Assembly (NCBI GenBank): GCA_013003075.1 | Contig: JABDLJ010000023.1 | Coordinates: 62,001-126,000 of the forward strand | From: Paracoccaceae bacterium | GTDB lineage: Bacteria > Pseudomonadota > Alphaproteobacteria > Rhodobacterales > Rhodobacteraceae | Direction of reading: 5' to 3' | DNA length: 64,000 bases | In this document: positions 8,222-19,018 of the stretch, one piece after another | Numbering within the stretch: the first letter of the stretch is position 1 | Layout: every line of letters begins with the position of its first letter | The notes under the pieces: generated by a model | Seen by the model: only the letters and a program-made list of their open reading frames with translations | The model's database searches: none | Told to the model about the DNA's origin: nothing | Translations under genes and position numbers: made by a program

Positions 8222-9103
8222 GTGGACCTGATTCTCACAGTGCTGGAAATCGTGGCGCCGGTCCTTCTGATCGGGCTTGCCGGGTTTGCATGGGTCAAGC
8301 TTGGGTTCGAGTACCGCATGCAGTTCGTCACGCAGCTTGCGATGACGCTGTCGCTGCCCTGTCTTGTGTTCACCGCGCTGATGAATTCGGCGCTGGAGCC
8401 GTCTGCACTGAGAGACGTGCTTTTGGCCTCGGTCGCGGCTTATGCAGCCGTGACGGTGGTGATGCTGACGCTGACTAAGGCCTTCCGGCTGAACCTTCAG
8501 ACCTACTTGGCGCCGCTGATCTTCGGCAATACCGGCAATGTCGGTTTTCCGCTGGCGTTTTTTGCGTTCGGCGAAGAGGGGCTTGTCTATGCCGTCATGA
8601 TTTTTGCGGTGATGGCGGTCTACTCGTTCACCGCGGGGGTCTGGATGGTGTCGGGCGGCGGCTCGGTCGCGCGCGTTTTCAAAGAGCCGGTGGTCGCTGC
8701 AACGCTTTTGGGCGCACTTTTTCTGTCGCAGGGCTGGAAAACACCAAGCTTTCTGACAAACGCGCTGGAGCTTGTGGGCCAGCTTGCGATCCCGCTGATG
8801 CTTTTGACGCTGGGCGTGGCGGTCGCCCGCCTGTCTCCACGCAGCCTTGGGCAAGCGTTCTGGCTGTCCTTGCTCAAGGCCATCATTTGCGCCGCAATCG
8901 CGTGGGGTGTGGGGCGCTATTTCGGGCTGAACCAGGTGGCCTTCGCCGTCCTGGTTTTGCAGGTCACGACGCCGGTGGCCGTGACCTCCTACCTTCTGGC
9001 CGAGAAATACGGCACCAATTCCGAAGTCGTCTCCGGGCTGGTGGTTGTCTCGACGCTTCTGTCGGTCGGGTATATTCCGCTGATCCTTGCATTTGTGATC
9101 TAA
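8222..9103 (+). CDS. AEC-family transporter (auxin efflux carrier / malonate permease type)
   Basis: 293 residues beginning with GTG; GAAGGAAA lies just upstream. The protein is hydrophobic throughout with about ten membrane segments, and contains the AEC hallmarks LIFGNTGNVGFPLA in the first half and LQVTTPVAVTSYLLAEKYG in the second. Such inner-membrane carriers move small organic anions; the substrate cannot be named. It is divergent from hspQ with an 82-base gap. Confidence 0.88.
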   Translation: MDLILTVLEIVAPVLLIGLAGFAWVKLGFEYRMQFVTQLAMTLSLPCLVFTALMNSALEPSALRDVLLASVAAYAAVTVVMLTLTKAFRLNLQTYLAPLIFGNTGNVGFPLAFFAFGEEGLVYAVMIFAVMAVYSFTAGVWMVSGGGSVARVFKEPVVAATLLGALFLSQGWKTPSFLTNALELVGQLAIPLMLLTLGVAVARLSPRSLGQAFWLSLLKAIICAAIAWGVGRYFGLNQVAFAVLVLQVTTPVAVTSYLLAEKYGTNSEVVSGLVVVSTLLSVGYIPLILAFVI

Positions 9104-9183
9104 GCGCGCCCGGTTTTTCGTTTCATGCCCCGGCCAGTTGCGATAAACTGATCCAAATAAAACAAGACATAAGCGAAAGGCAG

Positions 9184-9765
9184 ATGAGCAGCTTTCTTCG
9201 CGCCCTGGCCCTTCTGGGGCTTTTGACCGCTTGCGGCAGCCCTGAGTTTTCGGCGCCGCGAAACCTGGAAAATGCATGCAGCATTGCCAGCGAGCGCCCG
9301 GGCTACATCCGCGCCATGAGGCGGACCGAGGCACGTTGGGGCGTACCGGTGCACGTCCAGATGGCGACGATCTACCAGGAATCGAAATTCGTCGGAAATG
9401 CCCGCACGCCCTACCGCTATTCGCTGGGGGTCATCCCGATGGGGCGCCAGTCGTCCGCTTATGGATACAGTCAGGCGCTGGATGCCACGTGGGACGAGTA
9501 TCGCAGGTCCACCGGCCGTTGGGGCGCGCGACGCGATGACATCGACGATGCCACCGATTTCATGGGCTGGTACATGGACGAAAGCACCCGCGAGCTTGGG
9601 ATCTCCAAGCGCGACACCCGCAACCAGTATCTTGCCTACCACGAGGGGCGCACCGGGTTCGCGCGCGGTTCTTATCGCGGCAAGAGCTGGCTGATACGGG
9701 TGGCCGACCAGGTGGATGCCCGCGCCGACACCTACCAGTTCCAGCTTGCCACCTGCCGGGGCTAG
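9184..9765 (+). CDS. SLT-type transglycosylase lipoprotein
   Basis: 193 residues. The N-terminus ALALLGLLTACGS is a lipoprotein signal with lipobox cysteine C17. The lysozyme-like domain follows: QMATIYQESKF holds the probable catalytic glutamate E66, and AYGYSQALDATW fits the second conserved block. It should cut peptidoglycan glycan strands from the membrane. Its 3' end overlaps the convergent lolA gene by four bases. This lolA neighbour arrangement is one I recall from other Rhodobacterales. Confidence 0.85.
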   Translation: MSSFLRALALLGLLTACGSPEFSAPRNLENACSIASERPGYIRAMRRTEARWGVPVHVQMATIYQESKFVGNARTPYRYSLGVIPMGRQSSAYGYSQALDATWDEYRRSTGRWGARRDDIDDATDFMGWYMDESTRELGISKRDTRNQYLAYHEGRTGFARGSYRGKSWLIRVADQVDARADTYQFQLATCRG

Positions 9766-10373
9766 TTCCGCCCTTTCATCTCGCTGGTGATGCTGAAAAG
9801 CGCAGGCGCAAAGCTTTCGCCGGTCACCAGATCCTCAAGGATGACGCGCGTGCGATTGCCGCCGGCATCGAGTGTGACCCACTGTGCAAGGCGGATGGGG
9901 CTGCCCGAGAACAGAAGCTCGATCCGCCCGGCATCGGGGTTGTCGGGATCGCGCACGCCGACAACAGTGCCGGCTTCGACCTCTTGGTGGATGACCACCC
10001 TGGCTTTCGAGGACAAATCGACATTACGCTCAAGGATCAGGTTCAGCGGGGTGCGGTTCAGCGGGTAGATCTCGGGCCGCCGCTCGTTCGAGCGTCCATC
10101 GAAGACCGCGACCTGGCCGCCGCCGGCCATCACCAAAGCCCGCTCTGGCGGGTCGTATTCGAACCGCGCACGGCCAGGCCGGTGCATGAACATCTGGCCG
10201 CTGACCCGGCTGCCGTCACCGTTGATCTGCATGAAACGCGCCTGGGCGGTGCGGATAGAGTTGAAATACGCCGAGATCCGGTTGAGCGGAACCAGTTCCG
10301 CGCGGGCCGGGCCGGCAAATGCGGAGGCAACCGCGCCGGCGGCACTGAGCGCCATGAATTGTCTGCGATGCAT
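9762..10373 (-). CDS. lolA: Outer-membrane lipoprotein carrier protein LolA
   Basis: 203 residues from the ATG at 10373. A signal sequence MHRRQFMALSAAGAVASAF ends near ARA-E; the paired arginines resemble a Tat signal. The mature part has the LolA fold pattern: ISAYFNSIRTAQARFMQ, GQMFMHRPGRARFEYDPPE and later IELLFSGSPIRLAQW. LolA takes outer-membrane lipoproteins across the periplasm. It follows ftsK on the same strand with a 112-base gap. An earlier in-frame start would add 20 residues before the signal sequence and is less likely. Confidence 0.88.
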   Translation of the reverse strand: MHRRQFMALSAAGAVASAFAGPARAELVPLNRISAYFNSIRTAQARFMQINGDGSRVSGQMFMHRPGRARFEYDPPERALVMAGGGQVAVFDGRSNERRPEIYPLNRTPLNLILERNVDLSSKARVVIHQEVEAGTVVGVRDPDNPDAGRIELLFSGSPIRLAQWVTLDAGGNRTRVILEDLVTGESFAPALFSITSEMKGRN

Positions 10374-10485
10374 CGGGCATACCTTCCGTTGCGAGTTGCG
10401 TGTCATATAGGCACAGCTCTCCTCGGATGCCACTGATAGGCAATATCAGCGCGCGGTTATCCGCCTGCAGATACCGCGCCCTGCC

Positions 10486-13230
10486 TCAGGCTTGTTCGGG
10501 CACCAGTATCTCGCGCTTGCCGACATGGTTGGCAGCACTGACAAGGCCCTGATCTTCCATCTGCTCAACAAGGCGCGCGGCCTTGTTGTATCCTATGGCC
10601 AGTTTGCGCTGGATATAGGAGGTGGAGCACTTGCGATCCTGGATGACGATCGCCACCGCCTGATCGTACAAAGCATCTTCGCCGTCGGTATTGCCGCCAA
10701 GGCCCAGCACCATGTCGATGCTGGCTTCCTTGTCGTCCTCGGGGCCTTCGACAACACCGCTGATATAGTCTGGCGTTCCGAATTGCTTGAGGTAGGTGAC
10801 GATCTCTTCGACCTCCTCGTCGGAAACGAACGGCCCGTGCACGCGTGTGATCTTGGCGCCGCCGGCCATATAAAGCATGTCGCCCATTCCCAGAAGCTGC
10901 TCGGCACCCTGCTCGCCCAAAATCGTGCGGCTGTCGATCTTGCCGGTCACCTGGAACGAGATCCGGGTGGGGAAATTGGCCTTGATCGTGCCGGTAATCA
11001 CATCGACCGACGGGCGCTGCGTGGCCATGATCAGGTGGATGCCCGAGGCCCGTGCCATCTGCGCAAGGCGCTGGATGCAGGCCTCGATCTCTTTGCCGGC
11101 GACCATCATCAGATCGGCCATCTCGTCGACGATCACGACGATGTAGGGAAGCGTCTCGGGCTGGATCTCTTCGGTCTCGAAGACGGGCTCGCCCGTCTGA
11201 TCATCAAAGCCGGTCTGCACGGTGCGGCTGAACATCTCGTTCTTCGACAGGGCCTCGCGCACGCGGCCGTTATAGCCTTCGATGTTGCGCACGCCCATCT
11301 TGGACATCTTGCGATAGCGCTCTTCCATCTCTCCCACGACCCATTTCAGCGCCACGACCGCTTTCTTGGGATCGGTCACGACAGGCGACAGAAGGTGCGG
11401 GATGCCGTCATACACGGAAAGCTCCAGCATCTTGGGGTCGATCATGATCAGGCGGCATTCTTCGGGCGTCAGCTTGTAGAGCAGCGACAGGATCATCGTG
11501 TTGATCGCCACCGACTTGCCCGAACCCGTGGTACCGGCGATTAGCAGGTGGGGCATCTTGGCCAGGTTCGCAACGATCGGATCGCCGCCGATATTCTTGC
11601 CCAGCGCCAGCGGCAAACGCTGGTTGCCGTCGCCGAAATCGCGGCTGGAAAGGATCTCGCGCAACATCACCTTCTCGCGTGTCGCATTGGGAAGTTCGAT
11701 GCCGATCACCGAGCGGCCCGGAACGGTGGATACGCGCGCCGAAAGCGCCGACATCGACCGGGCGATATCGTCGGAAAGGCCAATCACGCGGCTGGCCTTC
11801 AGACCCGGGGCGGGCTCAAGCTCATACATCGTGACAACCGGGCCGGGGCGGACCGATACGATTTCGCCCTTGACGCCGTAGTCATCGAGCACGGCCTCCA
11901 GCATCCGCGCGTTTTCTTCCAGCGCCTCGTCGGACAGCTGCGCCCGCTCGATCACCTCGGGGCTCTCCAGAAGATTTAGCGGCGGAAGCTCGTAGCCACC
12001 GGAATACCGCTCTTCGAACAGCGAAGGCTGCGCTTCGGTGCGCGCCTTGCGCGAGGGCTGGACCGATTTCTTCGGCGCGTGCTGAACGACCTTCTTGGCC
12101 TCCGGCGCCGCACGGTGCGATCCGAACACGGGCGAGGACAGCGGGCCGGGGATATAGCCCTGCTCAACAAGTTCGGCGTCCGGCATCTCGCGGCCGGCAA
12201 GGTCATCGTCCTCGAGGTCAGAGCCCGCCATTGCGCGGCGCACCAGCGGCGGCTCGTCGCGAGCGGCGTGCAGATCGGCGATTGCGCCGGTACGAGATCG
12301 GATGACGTCGGCGATCTTGGCTTTGATCCGGTCGTCGCCTTCGAAGAATTCGCCTTCGTCCTCCTCGAGCGGCGCTTCCGCAGTGCGACCGATCCCGATG
12401 CGAGACAAAAGGCCGGGCTTGCCGGCGCCCTGCGTTGCCGCGCGCTTGGCGGCGCTACGTTCGGGCGCGATCGGCGCTGCTTCCATGTGGGCCGATTGCT
12501 GGGCTTCAAGGTCAGCGATCCGCTCGGCCTTGCGCTCTAGCCGGCGGGCGTTGGCATCTTTGCCGGCCCGAAATGTGCCGGCGATACCGCGCGCGGTCAT
12601 CAGCATGAGGGTTGCGTAGACCCGCACCATACCGCGCAGCAGGAAGCGCGTGAATTCGCGCAATTCTGCACGGGTAAAGCCGAGCACAAAAAGGGCCATC
12701 GCGATCGCACCAATGCCCACGACGCCAGACAGAACGTTCAACCCAAGGGTTGCCTTGACCGGTACGACGCCCAGAAGCGCGCCCAGAACCGTGTCGCCAA
12801 AAAGTCCGCCGAGCCCGAAACTGTGCGACCAGCCGGCAAACGGGATCAGGGTCGAGGCATAGACAGAGCCAAGCGCGATCGAGATCGGCGCGAAGATCAG
12901 GCAGTTGAGCGCGCGCTCCGAGCCGCGATGCGTCACGAAGCGGCCGCCCCAAACCAGAAAGACAATCGCCACGCCCCACGCGCCGAACCCAGCGATGACG
13001 AAAAGCGGCGAGGCAATCGAGGCGCCAAGCCGGCCCAGAAGATTGCGCGCCGGCTCGTCAGTTGCAGAAAGCCACGATGGGTCTTCGGGCGAATAAGAGA
13101 CAAGGATCATCGCAACCAGCACGCCGAGGCCGAGCAAACAAAAGCCGAAGAGCTCTTTGCTGCGCCGCTCCAGTACCGCCTGGGTTTCGCTGTCGAAAAG
13201 CGGGTCGCGCCCTCGTGCCTGATACGCCAT
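10486..13230 (-). CDS. ftsK: DNA translocase FtsK
   Basis: 914 residues. Four hydrophobic segments in the first 200 residues anchor it at the septum (for example [16 protein letters not shown] and [14 protein letters not shown]). A charged linker to about residue 430 is followed by the motor domain with Walker [14 protein letters not shown] near residue 565 and Walker [15 protein letters not shown]. The C-terminal gamma winged helix ([22 protein letters not shown]) reads KOPS sites. It pumps chromosome termini to dif at division. It follows the aminotransferase by 13 bases, so co-transcription is likely. Confidence 0.97.
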   Translation of the reverse strand: MAYQARGRDPLFDSETQAVLERRSKELFGFCLLGLGVLVAMILVSYSPEDPSWLSATDEPARNLLGRLGASIASPLFVIAGFGAWGVAIVFLVWGGRFVTHRGSERALNCLIFAPISIALGSVYASTLIPFAGWSHSFGLGGLFGDTVLGALLGVVPVKATLGLNVLSGVVGIGAIAMALFVLGFTRAELREFTRFLLRGMVRVYATLMLMTARGIAGTFRAGKDANARRLERKAERIADLEAQQSAHMEAAPIAPERSAAKRAATQGAGKPGLLSRIGIGRTAEAPLEEDEGEFFEGDDRIKAKIADVIRSRTGAIADLHAARDEPPLVRRAMAGSDLEDDDLAGREMPDAELVEQGYIPGPLSSPVFGSHRAAPEAKKVVQHAPKKSVQPSRKARTEAQPSLFEERYSGGYELPPLNLLESPEVIERAQLSDEALEENARMLEAVLDDYGVKGEIVSVRPGPVVTMYELEPAPGLKASRVIGLSDDIARSMSALSARVSTVPGRSVIGIELPNATREKVMLREILSSRDFGDGNQRLPLALGKNIGGDPIVANLAKMPHLLIAGTTGSGKSVAINTMILSLLYKLTPEECRLIMIDPKMLELSVYDGIPHLLSPVVTDPKKAVVALKWVVGEMEERYRKMSKMGVRNIEGYNGRVREALSKNEMFSRTVQTGFDDQTGEPVFETEEIQPETLPYIVVIVDEMADLMMVAGKEIEACIQRLAQMARASGIHLIMATQRPSVDVITGTIKANFPTRISFQVTGKIDSRTILGEQGAEQLLGMGDMLYMAGGAKITRVHGPFVSDEEVEEIVTYLKQFGTPDYISGVVEGPEDDKEASIDMVLGLGGNTDGEDALYDQAVAIVIQDRKCSTSYIQRKLAIGYNKAARLVEQMEDQGLVSAANHVGKREILVPEQA

Positions 13231-13243
13231 GTCTACCTCGTCC

Positions 13244-14425
13244 TCATGTGTAAAGACAGTCGCGAAGCCTGGTCAGCCCGCGCTGCAATTCTTCTTCATC
13301 CGCAACCAATGCTGCGCGGATGTATTTCTTTCCTGGATTGCCGGTCTCAGTGTCGCGCGCCAGATACGCGCCCGGCAGAACGCGTACGCCGGTCCTTGTC
13401 CAAAGCTTCAGCGCTGCTGCCTCGCCGTCATCGACAGGCAGCCACAGGAAGAAGCCCGCGCGCGGGATGTCGCAGCCGGGCACGCCCGCGAAAACCTCGC
13501 GTGCGATCCCGTATTTGCCGACATACCGCGCCCGGCTTTCATCGACATGGCTCTCGTCTGCCCAGACCTTTTCGGCTGCGCGCTGAAGCGGCATCGGCAG
13601 GGGCGCGCCCGCATAGGCGCGAAGCTGCCTGATCCGCGAGATCGATGCCGGGCCTCCGGCGACGAAGCCCGAACGCAGGCCGGGCATGTTGGACCGCTTT
13701 GACAAAGAGTGAAAGGCAACGACCCGCTCTGGGTGTACCGAGACCTTCTGCGCGATCTCCAGCGCGCCTTTGGGTGGCGCGCCCTGATAGACCTCTGAAT
13801 AGCACTCATCGGCGAAGATCTGGAAATCATGCGCCTCGGCCAAGGCAAAAAGATCCGACCAGTACCCGGCCCCTGCAACAGCCCCTTGCGGGTTGGACGG
13901 AGAGCACAGAAACGCGATGGCCGTCCGGTCGAGCAGGTCTTTCGGCAAGCTGGCATAGTCTGGCAGATACCCAGTGTCCTTCGTTGCGGGCACGTAGACC
14001 GGTTGCGCCCCAACCGACAGCGCCGCCACCGCGTAGACCTGGTAGAACGGGTTCGGCATCAGAATAACGGGCGGTTTGCCGGACTTGGTTTCCGGGCACA
14101 GCGCCATCACCGCGTTGTACAGCCCTTCACGCGTCCCGTTCAGTACCATCAGTTGGGTTGCGGCATCGACGCTGACGCCATAGCGACGGTCGATCCAGCC
14201 TGCGATGGACCCCAGCAGTTCCGGCGTGCCCTCGTTTGGCGGATATCTTCCAAACTCGGCCGCGGTGTCGCGGATAATGTCCGAGATCCAGGCCGGAAAA
14301 GCATGGCGCGGCTCGCCAATGGTCATGTGCACGACCTCGCCGCCGGGCGCATGGGCGTCCAACAGACCGCGCAAGCGCGGAAATGCATATTCTGGCAGGT
14401 CCGAAAACCGCTCAGGAAAAACCAT
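13244..14425 (-). CDS. Class I/II PLP aminotransferase (DapC-like)
   Basis: 393 residues, full length for fold-type I aminotransferases. The PLP lysine is in [13 protein letters not shown] at about residue 242; SPSNPQG and [10 protein letters not shown] are the conserved asparagine and aspartate/tyrosine blocks. The overall pattern resembles succinyldiaminopimelate aminotransferase (lysine and peptidoglycan precursor synthesis), which would suit its place beside ftsK and lolA, but related enzymes use other amino acids. It lies between the amidase gene (104 bases upstream) and ftsK (13 bases downstream). Confidence 0.85.
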   Translation of the reverse strand: MVFPERFSDLPEYAFPRLRGLLDAHAPGGEVVHMTIGEPRHAFPAWISDIIRDTAAEFGRYPPNEGTPELLGSIAGWIDRRYGVSVDAATQLMVLNGTREGLYNAVMALCPETKSGKPPVILMPNPFYQVYAVAALSVGAQPVYVPATKDTGYLPDYASLPKDLLDRTAIAFLCSPSNPQGAVAGAGYWSDLFALAEAHDFQIFADECYSEVYQGAPPKGALEIAQKVSVHPERVVAFHSLSKRSNMPGLRSGFVAGGPASISRIRQLRAYAGAPLPMPLQRAAEKVWADESHVDESRARYVGKYGIAREVFAGVPGCDIPRAGFFLWLPVDDGEAAALKLWTRTGVRVLPGAYLARDTETGNPGKKYIRAALVADEEELQRGLTRLRDCLYT

Positions 14426-14529
14426 GACTGCCTCAGGTTCGGGGTCATTTCGCCCCTTTGAACGAAGACTAACCCAAGCCGGGCCGCGGGGTCCAGAAAA
14501 ACGCCCGCAAAATTGCGCGCCAGGCGAAA

Positions 14530-15873
14530 TTATTGTGGCATTTGCGCCAATGCTGCCTCGGCTGCCGCGCCAAGGCGCAAAAGCCGCTCCTCGCCGCCCG
14601 GCGGCGCAAGGAACATGATGCCGGTCGATGGCAGGCCGGTGGGAAGTGTCAGCCCGGCAAGCCCCATAAGGTTTCCGACACGCGTATTGCGCAGCGTCAT
14701 CAGGTTTTCAGAGACGAAGTACTTACTATCTGCCCCCAATCGTTCAAGATTTGGAGGCATGATCGGGCAGGTGGGCAGGATCACGGCATCGAAGTCAGCG
14801 GTCGCTTCCAGGTACTCGGCGCGATGGGCCTCCAGCTTTTGCCAGGCGGCCACGTAGTCCGCCCCCGAATAGGCGCCGCCGCTGCGAAACCGCTCGCGGA
14901 CCTCGGCGAACATCACCTCTGGGTGTTCTTCGATGAGGTGCTTCCAGGTGCCATAGGCTTCTGTCGCGAAAAGGATGCCCGAGAGGTCCATCGCGCCCGC
15001 GACAACCGGCACGTCGCGCCGCTCGACCACTGCGCCGGCCGCCTGAAGCCGGTCCACGGCGCTTTCGAACCCGGCGCGGGGCTGCTCGCGCAGATCGTCC
15101 ATGGCGACGGTGGTCAGAACCATCAGGCGGGTGCCCACCAGCGTTGCGCCCGACAGCGCGGCCGGCGTTCCGCCTTCCAACGCGGCAAGCATCAGCGCCG
15201 CATCCTCGACCGACCGGCACAGCGGGCCAACCGTATCGAAGCGGGGGCAGAGCGGGACGACCCCGGTCAGGGGCAGCCGCCCAGCGGTTGTCTTGAGGCC
15301 CACAAGGTCATTCCAGACCGAAGGAACGCGCACCGAGCCGCCGGTGTCCGAGCCTATGCCGCAGGACGCCAGACCAAACGCCACCGAGGTCGCGGCGCCG
15401 GACGACGAGCCGCCGGACACACCGGCATGGTCGTTGACGCAGGGCGGAGAGGCGGTCACCGGGTTGTAGCCAAGCCCCGAGAACGCAAGCTCGGTCATGT
15501 GCGTTTTGCCCAGGCAGACAAGGCCGGCATTCGTGGCGTTCTGCAGCACCGCCGCATCCTGCTTGGGCACCCGCCCTTTCAAAAGCGCGCTGCCGGCTTC
15601 GGTCGCAACCCCGGCCGTGTCGAAGAGATCCTTCCATGAAATCGGAACGCCGTCGAGCGGTGACAGGCGCGCGCCCGACCGGGCCCGGGCCGCCGCTTCC
15701 TTTGCCTCGGCGCGAGCCCGGTCGGGCGTCAGGCGTGCGTAGATACGGCCGGCAAATTCGTGGACTGCGATCGCCCCAAGGTAGGCGTCTGTCAGATCGA
15801 CCGGGTCTATCTTGCCTGCGCCGATGGCCCGGCCAAGATCCGCGGCCGTCATCGTTAGCCATTCATCCGACAT
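14530..15873 (-). CDS. Amidase-signature-family hydrolase
   Basis: 447 residues from the ATG at 15873, which has GGAGGC six or so bases upstream. The Ser-cisSer-Lys triad is complete: K81 in ISWKDLFD, the cis-serine in GGSSSGAA around 154-160, and nucleophile S180 in GSDTGGSVRVP. It hydrolyses a C-N bond of an amide. It is not GatA by context, because no gatC or gatB is near, and the C-terminal half is diverged. It is divergent from a UbiH-family gene, 85 bases away. Confidence 0.88.
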   Translation of the reverse strand: MSDEWLTMTAADLGRAIGAGKIDPVDLTDAYLGAIAVHEFAGRIYARLTPDRARAEAKEAAARARSGARLSPLDGVPISWKDLFDTAGVATEAGSALLKGRVPKQDAAVLQNATNAGLVCLGKTHMTELAFSGLGYNPVTASPPCVNDHAGVSGGSSSGAATSVAFGLASCGIGSDTGGSVRVPSVWNDLVGLKTTAGRLPLTGVVPLCPRFDTVGPLCRSVEDAALMLAALEGGTPAALSGATLVGTRLMVLTTVAMDDLREQPRAGFESAVDRLQAAGAVVERRDVPVVAGAMDLSGILFATEAYGTWKHLIEEHPEVMFAEVRERFRSGGAYSGADYVAAWQKLEAHRAEYLEATADFDAVILPTCPIMPPNLERLGADSKYFVSENLMTLRNTRVGNLMGLAGLTLPTGLPSTGIMFLAPPGGEERLLRLGAAAEAALAQMPQ

Positions 15874-15958
15874 CTCGCTTGCCTCCGGTCGATACCGGCG
15901 GACCGTAGCGACAGCACCGCGCATGGACAATGGCCGCCGAAGGCCAATATATCGGCCT

Positions 15959-17185
15959 ATGAGCTTTGATACGGATATAGTGATCGCGGGCGGCGGACTG
16001 AATGGCAGCGCGCTTGCACTGGCGCTGGCGTCGGGCGGCCTGCGCGTGACGCTGGTCGAGCCGTCCTCGACGGCGGCGCGGTCGGACGACAATTTCAGCG
16101 GTCGCGGCTATGCCCTGGCGCTGTCCTCGCAACGGCTTCTGAAGGCGCTTGGGATCTGGGACAGCGTCGGCAGCGATGCCCAGCCGATCCTCGACATCAA
16201 GATCACCGACGGAAAGGTCGGGCAGACCCCGTCGTCCTTCGTGCTGGAATTCGATCACGCCGAGATCGAAGAAGGCCCGATGGGCTACATGCTGGAGGAT
16301 CGCTATCTGCGGCGCGCGCTGCTTGGCGCGCTTGAGGCGAGCCCGAACATCACAGCGATCACCGGCCAGTCGGTGCAGGATCATTCATCCGACGATGCGG
16401 GCGTGGCGGTCACGCTTTCAGGTGGGCAGACACTGCGCGCCAAGCTACTTGTCGGCTGCGATGGCAAGACCAGCCCGACGGCTAAGCGAGCCGGTATCCG
16501 GCATCAGGGCTGGCGCTATGGTCAGACGGCGTTGGTCTGCGCGATCGCCCACGAACGCGGTCACGACGGCACGGCGCATCAGTATTTCATGCCGTCCGGG
16601 CCACTGGCGATCCTGCCCCTGCCGGGCAACCGGTCGTCCATCGTCTGGACCGAAACCGACGCGGCCGCAGCCGCCATCCAGGCGCTGGACGATGCCGACT
16701 ATCTGGAGGTTCTGCGGCCACGCTTCGGAGATTTTCTGGGAGAAATCAGCTTGGCAGGCGCGCGGTTCAGCTATCCGCTGTCGCTGTCCTTGGCCGAGCG
16801 GTTCGTTGCGGACCGGGTCGCACTTTTGGGTGACGCGGCGCATGCGGTCCATCCGATCGCTGGGCAAGGGCTGAATGCGGGACTGAAGGACGTGGCGGCG
16901 CTGGCGGAGGTTCTGGTGGATGCCAAACGGCGCGGCGAAGATCCCGGACGCAGCGACGTTCTTCACAGATATGAACAATGGCGCCGGTTCGACACGACCA
17001 CGTTGGCGATTGCGACCGACGGATTTAACCGGCTCTTCTCGAACGACAATCCAATTGTCCGATTAACTCGCGATGTCGGGATGGGTATCGTCAATGCCAT
17101 GCCCGGCCTGCGCCGCGCTTTCATTCGTGAGGCCGCTGGACTGACCGGAACGTTGCCGCGGCTCAGTCAGGGACGGCCGCTGTAA
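15959..17185 (+). CDS. UbiH/UbiF/Coq6-family FAD-dependent hydroxylase
   Basis: 408 residues from the ATG at 15959. The N-terminal dinucleotide fold VIAGGGLNGSALALALA binds FAD, and VALLGDAAHAVHPIAGQGLNAGLKD is the GD motif and UbiH signature. These aromatic hydroxylases modify the ubiquinone ring. Which ring position it acts on cannot be told by eye. The gene stands alone between the divergent amidase and the convergent Trm112-like gene. Confidence 0.9.
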   Translation: MSFDTDIVIAGGGLNGSALALALASGGLRVTLVEPSSTAARSDDNFSGRGYALALSSQRLLKALGIWDSVGSDAQPILDIKITDGKVGQTPSSFVLEFDHAEIEEGPMGYMLEDRYLRRALLGALEASPNITAITGQSVQDHSSDDAGVAVTLSGGQTLRAKLLVGCDGKTSPTAKRAGIRHQGWRYGQTALVCAIAHERGHDGTAHQYFMPSGPLAILPLPGNRSSIVWTETDAAAAAIQALDDADYLEVLRPRFGDFLGEISLAGARFSYPLSLSLAERFVADRVALLGDAAHAVHPIAGQGLNAGLKDVAALAEVLVDAKRRGEDPGRSDVLHRYEQWRRFDTTTLAIATDGFNRLFSNDNPIVRLTRDVGMGIVNAMPGLRRAFIREAAGLTGTLPRLSQGRPL

Positions 17186-17194
17186 CAGCCCGGA

Positions 17195-17374
17195 TCACTC
17201 GATCTTGCGCGCCTCATCGACAAGCATCACCGGGATGCCGTTTCGGATTGGATAGGCAAGATGCGCGGCCTTGGAAATCAGCTCTTGCGCCTTGGCATCG
17301 TATGTCAGCTGGGCTCGCGTTTCGGGGCAGACAAGCGCCTCGAGCATCTTGCGATCGAAAACCGCCTCGGTCAC
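17195..17374 (-). CDS. Trm112-family protein
   Basis: A 59-residue protein that starts with GTG and ends at TGA 17195-17197. It reads [19 protein letters not shown], then [20 protein letters not shown], the short Trm112/YcaR pattern (first CPxT element and the [10 protein letters not shown] block). Only one cysteine of the zinc pair remains at the front, as in many bacterial members. In eukaryotes and archaea such proteins activate methyltransferases; the bacterial role is less clear. Its GTG overlaps the LON-domain gene's TGA (GTGA at 17371-17374), so it is translationally coupled. Confidence 0.85.
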   Translation of the reverse strand: MTEAVFDRKMLEALVCPETRAQLTYDAKAQELISKAAHLAYPIRNGIPVMLVDEARKIE

Positions 17375-18015
17375 TGAACGATGTCCTCGTTCGCGCCCCC
17401 GCGGCGGGCGAATTCCATCAAGGTGACCAACGTTTCGCGGCGAGTACTCAGGGAGGGCGCCTCAAGAAGCGCTTGCTTGTCTTCTGGCTCGAAGGGGCAC
17501 AGCATGGACAATGAGTTGATCAAAAGCTCGTCCTCGGCCTCCTTGAGAGAATCCCAGTCGGTTGATAACTGACGCTCTTCGAAAAAACTCTGCAGCATCT
17601 TCATGAACTTGGCGCGGTTGAAAGCGTTGTCATGCTCGACCGGGCCAAGATCGCGGGAAAACCCATCCCAGCTGACTTCGCATTTTTGATAAGGCGCGAA
17701 GCCCTCGACTTCCTTGACGAGACGGAATCTGGAAACGCCAGCCAGCGTGATCATGTAGCGCCCGTCCTCGGTTTCGGAAAACCCCGTGATCCGTCCGGCA
17801 CAGCCGATGGAGTGCAGCCTTTTTTCACCAGAGCCCGGGATTTCTCGAGGCTGGATCATACCGATCAGACGATGCTCTGTCTTAAGGGTGTCGTCGAGCA
17901 TCTGAAGATAGCGCGGCTCGAAAATGTGCAACGGCAAACGCGCACGCGGCAACAGCAGCGCCCCGGGAAGGGGAAACACCGGGATTGCGTCGGGAAGGTC
18001 CACATACGGCTTCAT
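17371..18015 (-). CDS. LON N-terminal substrate-binding-domain protein
   Basis: 214 residues with the Lon N-domain only: [26 protein letters not shown] near the start and IGCAGRI and [11 protein letters not shown] later. There is no AAA or protease part, so it is not Lon itself. Stand-alone LON-domain proteins are common in alphaproteobacteria; an adaptor or chaperone-like role is presumed. It is sandwiched between the thioredoxin-TPR gene (27-base gap) and the Trm112-like gene (4-base overlap), making a likely three-gene unit. Confidence 0.9.
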   Translation of the reverse strand: MKPYVDLPDAIPVFPLPGALLLPRARLPLHIFEPRYLQMLDDTLKTEHRLIGMIQPREIPGSGEKRLHSIGCAGRITGFSETEDGRYMITLAGVSRFRLVKEVEGFAPYQKCEVSWDGFSRDLGPVEHDNAFNRAKFMKMLQSFFEERQLSTDWDSLKEAEDELLINSLSMLCPFEPEDKQALLEAPSLSTRRETLVTLMEFARRGGANEDIVQ

Positions 18016-18042
18016 TCGGAACCAACTAGTCCGTCCGACAGA

Positions 18043-18951
18043 TCAGGCAAATATCATTGACGACAATTTTCTGCGACCGTTCAGCGCAATCGGATCCTGA
18101 GGCTTCAGGGCGTCAAAGATAGTGAAAAGCTGGGTCTTGGCGGCAGCGTCATTCCACTCGCGGTCGCGGCGGAAAAGCTCCAGCAACTCGGTGACGGCCT
18201 CTTCGACCTCGCCTGAAGCATGCAGCGCCTGAGCAAGATCGAAGCGTGCCTGGTGATCGTCGGGATTGGCTTCGACTGCGGCCCGCAACTCTGTCACCGG
18301 ACCTGCATCTTCGGCCTGGCGCGCAAGCTCCAGCATCGCGCGGGCGGCTTCGACTTCGGGCGCGGTGGTCAGTTTTCCTTGCGCATTGTCCAGAAGCGAC
18401 TGCGCCTGATCAAGCTGCCCGGCGGCAAGCTGCGCCCGGATCATGCCGCCATAAGCCGCGCCGTTTTCCGGGTCTTCGCCGAGTATCGCGGCAAAGGTCT
18501 GCGCCGCGTCGGCGGCTGCACCTTCGTCGAGCATCGCCTCGGCCGCCTCTAGCGCCTCGCCCAGACCACCATCACCGGCCAAAGCGGCCACACGGTCGAT
18601 AAAGGCGGTGATTTCCGAACCGGGCACAGCGCCCTGAAAGCCGTCAACCGGCTGGCCCTGCCAGAACGCATAGATTGTCGGGATCGACTGGATACGCAGC
18701 TGCGCCGCGATCTGCTGGTTTTCGTCGACATTGACCTTGACCAGCTGGACTTTGCCTTTCGCCTTGGTCACCGCCTCTTCCAGTGCCGGCGTCAGGGTCT
18801 TGCACGGGCCGCACCACGGTGCCCAGAAATCGACGATGATCGGAACCGTATTGCTGGCCTCGACGACATCGGCCATGAATGTGGCCTCGGACGCGTCCTT
18901 GATCAGATCGCCGGCAGGGGCGGCTTCGGCATTTGGGTTGAGTTCAAGCAT
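18043..18951 (-). CDS. cnoX: Thioredoxin-TPR protein (CnoX/YbbN-like)
   Basis: 302 residues. A thioredoxin domain at about 15-125 has an intact WCGPC site (C47, C50), then a tetratricopeptide-like helical region rich in Ala, Glu and Leu fills the rest. E. coli CnoX has the same architecture but lost the active cysteine pair; here the redox pair is kept, as in other alphaproteobacterial members. It would act as a holdase and thiol oxidoreductase handing clients to GroEL and DnaK. The link to E. coli CnoX rests on architecture. Confidence 0.88.
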   Translation of the reverse strand: MLELNPNAEAAPAGDLIKDASEATFMADVVEASNTVPIIVDFWAPWCGPCKTLTPALEEAVTKAKGKVQLVKVNVDENQQIAAQLRIQSIPTIYAFWQGQPVDGFQGAVPGSEITAFIDRVAALAGDGGLGEALEAAEAMLDEGAAADAAQTFAAILGEDPENGAAYGGMIRAQLAAGQLDQAQSLLDNAQGKLTTAPEVEAARAMLELARQAEDAGPVTELRAAVEANPDDHQARFDLAQALHASGEVEEAVTELLELFRRDREWNDAAAKTQLFTIFDALKPQDPIALNGRRKLSSMIFA

Positions 18952-19018
18952 CTCTGCCTCCTTGGAAGCTGTTGTTGCGCCTTATATGAGGCGCGGCGCG
19001 CGTTCTGCCAACCCCGGA